Part shown: positions 58,464 through 64,000 of the stretch, in pieces
Layout of the letters: the number at the start of each line of letters is the position of its first letter
How positions within the stretch are numbered: the first letter of the stretch is position 1
Assembly (NCBI RefSeq): GCF_026745355.1
Contig: NC_079203.1
Location: forward strand, 4,264,726-4,328,725
Reading direction: 5' to 3'
Length of the DNA stretch: 64,000 bases
Origin: Beta vulgaris subsp. vulgaris
Taxonomy: Eukaryota; Streptophyta; Magnoliopsida; Caryophyllales; Amaranthaceae
Notes under the pieces: model-generated
Databases searched by the model: none
Told to the model about the DNA's origin: nothing
Seen by the model: only the letters and a program-made list of their open reading frames with translations
Program-made: the position numbers and the translations under genes

Positions 58464-59838
58464 TTCATCATCATTTCGACAAGTCTGGGGAAAAAAAGGT
58501 TAAACAAAACACCAAAAAAACGATATTCATAAGGTAAATTTAAACGAAAAACTCAACCATAATTTCCCAAATTTAAACAAATAAATCAGAAATTCAACCA
58601 AATAAAATCAGAAATTCAACCATAAAACTCAAGCTACTTAAACTCATGTAAAATTTCAGAAAGCCAACCAAAATCTAGAAATATACAGAATAGTGAATGA
58701 ACAAAATAAGCCTCGCTAAAAATTCAAGCCCAAATTTAACTCTTAATTCCAAAAACTCCTCAGATTTCGAACCCTAGATACCAAGAATCTCTAAATTTCG
58801 AACCCCAAAATCCAAAAAATCCCCATATTATGAAGCCCAAAAAAAAATTAAAAATTAAATTATCTTGATGGCAGTCATTGCTTTAAGTGAACCACAAAAA
58901 CCCCGAAATTAAGAGGGCAAAATTGAATGAAAATTGATAGAAAAACCAGATTTGGAAACAACATTCATAAAACCAGAAACAACTCAAAATCTCAGAAAAA
59001 TCAAAAGATGAAAACCGAAAAACCAAAGATAAAAAACCCGAAATTGCGAAATTAAAAAATTGAATAACCAAATCGAAAATAAAAACACACAAAATCAAAA
59101 TCTCATAAAACCGAAAACTCAAAAAAATAAAGAAAAATCGAAAAACAAAAAAATTAAAAAATCTTAGGGAATTCAGATCTAGGAAAAACCGAAAAACCAA
59201 GAACAAGAAAACGCAAAACAAATTAAAAAAAAAAATCGAGAAAAGAAACTCCATAATCAACAATCAAAACAAAAAAAAATAAATTTATTAGTTAAATCTG
59301 AGTAGAAAAACCTGATTTCATGAGATCTGAAAGAAAGAGAGAGCACCGTGGGTGAGGTAGTAGAGAGAGAAACGTGAGATGAGGCAGTAGAGAGAGACGA
59401 GAGAGAAACGTCAGATGAGAGTGGGCCAGTGGGGAAGAGAGAGAGGCGTAGAAAGAGTGAGGAAGAGAGAGAGGCGTGGGTTGGGGTTAATGGTTTGGTC
59501 GATGGGAGGTACTAAAATGCTTATTTATACCTCTTATTTACCGTCCGTCCTTTGGACGGTATTTTAACTAGATGCGGACGGTAAATTGCAATATTTTAAT
59601 TTTAAAAAATCGGCTAAAATTTCCCTTTTTTAGCATCTGTCAAATGGACGTTAATTTACTTAACGGATGCTAATTAGCGTTAGTTTAAAAGAACAGACGC
59701 TGAATCTCAGAAAGCGGACGCTAATTTGCGTCTGTCATATATCAGACACTAATTTTGAATTTACCGTCCGTTTATACTGTCGGACGCTAAATTCAGTCGC
59801 TAAATTCAGTCGCTAAAAAGGCGGATTCTTGTTGTGGA
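58464..59838. mobile_element. CACTA-like fragment, right end preserved
   Basis: The right end ATTCTTGTTGTGG is the inverse of CCACAACAAGAAT, close to the CACTACAAGAAA terminus. 59535-59820 has repeated GCGTCCG/CGGACG(G/C)TAAAT motifs. Upstream are A-rich DNA with repeated AAAACCGAAAA words (58880-59270) and a GA-rich GAGAGAGA leader (59325-59480). The left terminus was not found. Non-coding. Confidence 0.5.
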
Positions 59839-60340
59839 CCCATTGTCATTAATAAAATTAAATTGAGTCTGCAACTGGACCAAGATAACGGGGAACTTAG
59901 CGATGAACTCCTCTTTTCTAGGCTCTGAACGTTGCGCTGATTTAATTATTATTTTTTTCGAAAATTTTTAAAATTTTTTTTTAATTTGTGAGGTCACGTG
60001 ACCCCACGTGACCCATACTAGCTCCGCCATTGCGCTTAACAGTGAATTAACTAAGGAAATGAGCTCTATAAAAGAAAGATGCATCTTGTTGGAATGAGTA
60101 GCCTGCTAAATCCCTTTAAAGAAATAATAAGGGGTATTTACAATTGTTTTCCTGGTCTCTATATCCTCTCTGGTCTCTGCGTTCTTCCTCTATTGTTCTC
60201 CTCTCGCACTCTGTTGTCTCGTGCCCTCTGTTATTCTCGTGTGAATGTACTGTTGTGGTTTTGTTGTGCGTCTCTACTTTTCTAGGTTGTTGTTTTTTTC
60301 TCTTTTTATTTTCTTTCCTCCCTTCTTTGATGCCTCCTAG
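59839..60340. other. Non-coding stretch, possible decayed LINE continuation
   Basis: 59850-59930 could be read as an open fragment (NKIKLSLQLDQDNGELSDELLF) resembling the part after the LINE endonuclease, but the match is weak. 60144-60386 is a CT-rich, hydrophobic frame without recognised features. No gene called. Confidence 0.3.
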
Positions 60341-60345
60341 GCTAA

Positions 60346-61215
60346 GGGCATGTTCTTTTCGGCATAAAACAGCCGAACTGAACTGAATTGAACTGATTGG
60401 AGTTGAACTGAACTGAACTGATCGATTGGAACTTAACTGAACTAAACTGAACTGAATTGAATTAAATTGAATTGATTTGAATTGAATTAAATTGAATTGA
60501 ATTAAATGGAATGTAATAAATATATAAATAATATTTAAACTATAATAATATGAATATTAAATAATAATTATAATGATAAGTAATAATAATGAATAATAAT
60601 AATAGTATTTTGGATATTTTTAAATGATAGTTATAAATAAATAATATTAATAATCATAAATTAATAATAATAATAATTAATGATAATAATGATAATAATG
60701 ATAATTAATAATAATTATTTTATATTATTTGTATTAATATATTAATACTTGATGACGATTACATTATAACAATAATATCTAAGAAGTAAATTAATATTAC
60801 TATTTTAATAATTATACTTAATAATATAATAATATTTAGTAATAAAAATAATGATTGGGCCGGACCGCGAATTGCATCATAAACTGTTTTAACGAGATTT
60901 GATTGGTTTATGGGCTAATAAACGTGGGTTGATTTATGCTTTGACCTAAACCATGTTCCTCCTAATTATAATAGTAATAATAATGAGTAAAGCTATAATA
61001 AACAAAATAATATATAGAAACAATAATAATAATACTTAATAGTAATGATATAACAATAAATAATAATAATAATAATAAGAGTAATTAGTAATAAATTATA
61101 CCAACATAATAATACTATTTAACAAAATGGTTATAAAAGAATGGAGCTGAGCTGAACTGAACTGAACTGAGTTGAACTGATTGGAGCTGAATTGAACTGA
61201 AAATAAGCTGGGGCC
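60346..61215. repeat. GAACTGAACTGAACTG-flanked AT-rich element
   Basis: Both edges (60372-60500 and 61140-61200) carry pentamer-type runs (GAACT, GAATT) including ACTGATTGGAG(T/C)TGAA at each side. The middle is trinucleotide-like AATAAT-rich DNA (60530-61130). The symmetrical layout suggests a transposable element or inflated microsatellite. Type unknown. Confidence 0.5.
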
Positions 61216-61309
61216 CTAAATATATTGTTGTTTCTCATTTGGGCCAGGTAAAAGGTTCCCCTTTTTTTCTTTAGTGGGTTCAATTTGATGACTCCTTTTA
61301 TTTTACTTT

Positions 61310-62141
61310 CTTACTTTTTTTCCTTCTTCCAATTTTCCTATAAAACAAACCAATAGGATAATGAATATATGGACTCTAAAAATAAAGTATTTGTATAGTA
61401 AACACATTTTTTATATTATAAATATTAAATATATTAAATTGGCATGTATAAGTAGTACTAGCATCAAGCAAGTAATTTATTGAGCGTATTTTTCATATTT
61501 TAGATCAATTTTATTACTTAAGTAACCTAACTCTTAAAATGTTAAAATATAAGAAGAAATTCTATTATAAATCTCATAACTTATACAAAAAAAGAAATAT
61601 AATGGACTAAAATCATGTATAAATTAGAGCTTTATTATCAACCATCTAAAAAAAAAAAACTTTCATCGAAATTCTAACACACTTTGAATATTGCTAGCCG
61701 AGTTTGTCTTATAAGAGATCGCCTATTTTTAAATTAAAATTAGGCAATGGTAAGCCCAATATTAAAAAAGAGAATTAGCCCAATAGTGACTAGGTTAATT
61801 TCTTTTGTTGACTAGTTTAATCTATTTAGTAACTACGTCTACTTTTATATTAAAAATTAGACCGTCTCTTTTAATAATTTTTGTACAAAGTATTGTAAAG
61901 TAACTAAAAGATATCCTAATATAACTCGAACTAGAAAAAGATATTTACTAATCCAAATCCTATTAGGCTATTACTATTCCTACGTAATCTAATTAAGCAG
62001 GGACTCCTTGAGACCTTGATAAATGAATCACCCCTTAGTAGTTAGTAGCAACAAACGCAGTTCAGCTTGATCACCAAAAAGAAAAGAAAAAAAAAAAAGG
62101 ATCACAAAGAAACAGACGCAGTTCAGCTTCATCCACCAACA
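61310..62141. repeat. Duplicated upstream region of Agenet-ENT pseudogene
   Basis: It matches 46455-47135 with a different insertion near 61700-61875 (AAGAGATCGCC ... GACCGTCTCTT, MITE-like inverted ends). The purine-rich leader and repeated ACGCAGTTCAGCTT are conserved, so the whole gene with promoter was duplicated. Confidence 0.75.
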
Positions 62142-63140
62142 ATGACAGGAGTTTGGAGTGAGGGTGATGTTGTAGAAGTGTTGGATAACAAAGGTTACTG
62201 GAGAGAGTCTATGATTAACGAAGTTATGGAAGATGGTTTTTATTTTGTCTGGGTGTTTATTCTGCGCGTCACCTTATAGTGGAGAAGACGAGTGTTCGAG
62301 CTCGGCAAGAATGGAAAGATAAGGTATTATATCCTGCTCTTTGTATATCATTCGATCAACTGTTTGGTTTTGGTTTCTTGAGAAATCTTGCATATAATAA
62401 ATAGTATATATGATCTGCTTAATTCATGTGTATTCTGTAATATGATTCTAATTGTTTTAACTCCTTGCTTGTTTTAATTTGGTGCAGAAAGTAGCAGATC
62501 AATCTGTTCATGTGCTGTCTAAATCATTGAAGAGGTCATCTCCTGATTATGCGTCAGCTGACAAAGCTTATTCAAAGTCTAAGTGTGTCCAGAAACGAAG
62601 ATTATTAGTAGATAAGGAGGTGGATCTTGATGTTATTCATGGTGACGCATATTCATTCACTGGAAAGGTAGATAATAATGTGCAAATTACTACTGATAAG
62701 AAAACAATCGGTGATAGTAATGGTAAAGGAAAGAGCCGAAAACATGAGCTAAATGATGATTGTAGTAGTACTGCATCATCTGTTGCAAGCTGTAGCACAT
62801 CACCAGTGCGGCGATTCCTGATGATAGCAGGTTGCTCAGCCATTCTTCAGCAGGGTGTAGCCAAGATCAACAGTGTTTCTCTTTCGAGTGAGGCCGAGTC
62901 TTATAGTCTTGATTTGGGAGAGGAGGAGGAAGTATCTAGTGATCATGAGTTGAAGTTACATGGTTATGTTGTGTTTTGGAATTATTATACAAGTCTGGTC
63001 CCTTAAGCTGGCAACAAGAAATTGAATTGACAAAGCTCCGTTTGAAGTTATCAGTTTCAAATGATGAACATCTCGCAGAATTAAGGAGGTTAAAGTCAAG
63101 TAGAAATCTAGGTTTGAGTTCAGTTACTAAAACTCATTAG
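62142..63140 (+). pseudogene. Agenet-ENT gene copy C, frameshifted
   Basis: Full-length duplicate of 47136-48140 including the intron and splice sites. A 1-nt loss near 62257 breaks the Agenet domain and gives a stop at 62277-62279. In exon 2 a 2-nt gain near 62796 and a 5-nt loss near 62870 compensate each other. Another 1-nt loss near 62967 shifts the frame at the start of the ENT domain and leads to TAA at 63004-63006. The rest of the ENT coding part is still nearly identical to copy A, so inactivation is recent. Sequencing error is the alternative for the single-base changes. Confidence 0.88.
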
Positions 63141-63690
63141 CTAGCTCTCTTTCTATCAGTATTCTGAAAAAGCTCCATTACTACTCTTGTACGAGCAACT
63201 TGTAATAATGGCGACATTGTTATAGTGGATTGGTGGTCACAAGAATCACCCGCGGTTTTTTCCCGTTCTTTGGGTTTTCCGCGTCACCATTTGTTTGTGT
63301 TCTTAGTTTCTTTATTATTTGCATTTTTATTATTTTTTGCTCCTCCCATAAATTGCAGATATATTGTTGTTGTTGTTGTTGGCTCCCCAAAATCTTTTAA
63401 GTAGCGTATTCATCATGTTTCTTTACTTACAAATTTCATACATCAATTAGTTTTGTATTTTAAAAGTAATGTTTTTTGCCTTAGGGTTGCCATTTTCTTA
63501 TAGTGCTTTCACATTCTTTAATCTTTTTTTAAAAGTTAATTTTTATAGTAATATACTATACTCTAAGAGATTTAAATTTAGTAAACATAACCTTCAAAAT
63601 GAAAGAAACTTGATACCAACCAGGTACTATGAATTTATTGGTTATCTCCTCTTGCAAATTGATATTGTCTTTTCATTCTACAAACAATTG
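63141..63690. repeat. Duplicated 3' flank of Agenet-ENT pseudogene
   Basis: It matches 48141-48700 (ACTCTTGTACGAGCAACTTG; CTCCTCTTGCAAATTGA) but is more diverged toward its end. It separates from copy A after CTACAAACAATTG. Confidence 0.8.
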
Positions 63691-64000
63691 ATTCACAAAC
63701 CTGAATTTAGAAAAGATATTATGCAAATTCGATTTTGGCAACAAAAAAACGGATTGAATATTCAATCTGAATATATAGATAGAAATTTTGGATATTCGTT
63801 TATGGATATAGATAGAAATTTTGGATACAAATTGACATTGTCTTACAATTTTGGTTCAAAAAAAAGTCCTATTACATTAGCTTTAATTGTTTCTCAAATT
63901 TCTACTATCAAACACACTTAAATAAAATTCCAAAAAATTATGACCATCAAACATCACATATTCACATCATCCAAATAAATAAAAAATCAAGTGTCAAAAC
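63691..64000. other. Window end: short repeat in an open frame, no gene called
   Basis: A plus-strand frame continues to 63921. ATAGATAGAAATTTTGGATA occurs twice (63775 and 63808), a roughly 33-bp tandem duplication. The frame begins in duplicated 3' flank and has no recognisable domain, so I do not call it a gene. Confidence 0.4.

Noticed and set aside
58883..59263. 126-codon Phe-rich minus-strand frame
   Set aside because: Low-complexity A-rich DNA inside a CACTA-like fragment; no domain.

Overview
This is plant nuclear DNA: AT-rich, with intron-split genes, GT-AG splice sites, and dense nested transposons. The gene content and repeats suit a eudicot. A Caryophyllales/Amaranthaceae source is my weak guess; the sequence alone does not prove it.

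Region 1 (about 1-25,130): one large minus-strand gene fills this part. I could join 19 exons (24051 down to 1620) with every splice junction in phase, giving an uninterrupted protein of about 1,654 residues. It has a SNF2/helicase ATPase split by a PHD finger and a RING finger, followed by the helicase C-terminal lobe. This is the plant SHPRH-type E3 ubiquitin ligase/translocase architecture (Arabidopsis AT2G40770-like). Its introns hold Stowaway-like MITEs (one nested in another), a tRNA-derived SINE with a 13-bp target duplication, and a 94-bp minisatellite. Related fold-back elements with palindromic modules lie beyond both ends of the gene. The upstream copy carries a nested hAT element.

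Region 2 (about 25,130-44,740 plus a stray piece at 50,390-50,690): a tandemly duplicated block carries a small membrane-microprotein gene. Two gene copies (27000 and 38672) have the same promoter and splice layout; a third unit is broken. The second unit holds a nest: an old hAT element, split by a GCGTCGG-repeat CACTA-like element, which is itself hit by a solo LTR (carrying a Stowaway) and by a 5-kb hAT with long subterminal minisatellites. The third unit has a different CACTA insertion. Comparing the units reveals empty sites, so the insertions can be ordered.

Region 3 (about 44,740-64,000): an intact two-exon Agenet + ENT domain gene (47136-48140, 279 residues), a 3'-end fragment of it at 50691-51945, and a frameshifted copy at 62142-63140. 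Between them lie three LINE remnants (one with a clean 14-bp target duplication and poly-A tail), CACTA-like elements with AAGGGCTGCG or CGGACG subterminal repeats, and arrays of a degenerate TTATTGGACCTGATTGAA repeat. No autonomous transposase gene, tRNA gene, rRNA gene or CRISPR array was found.
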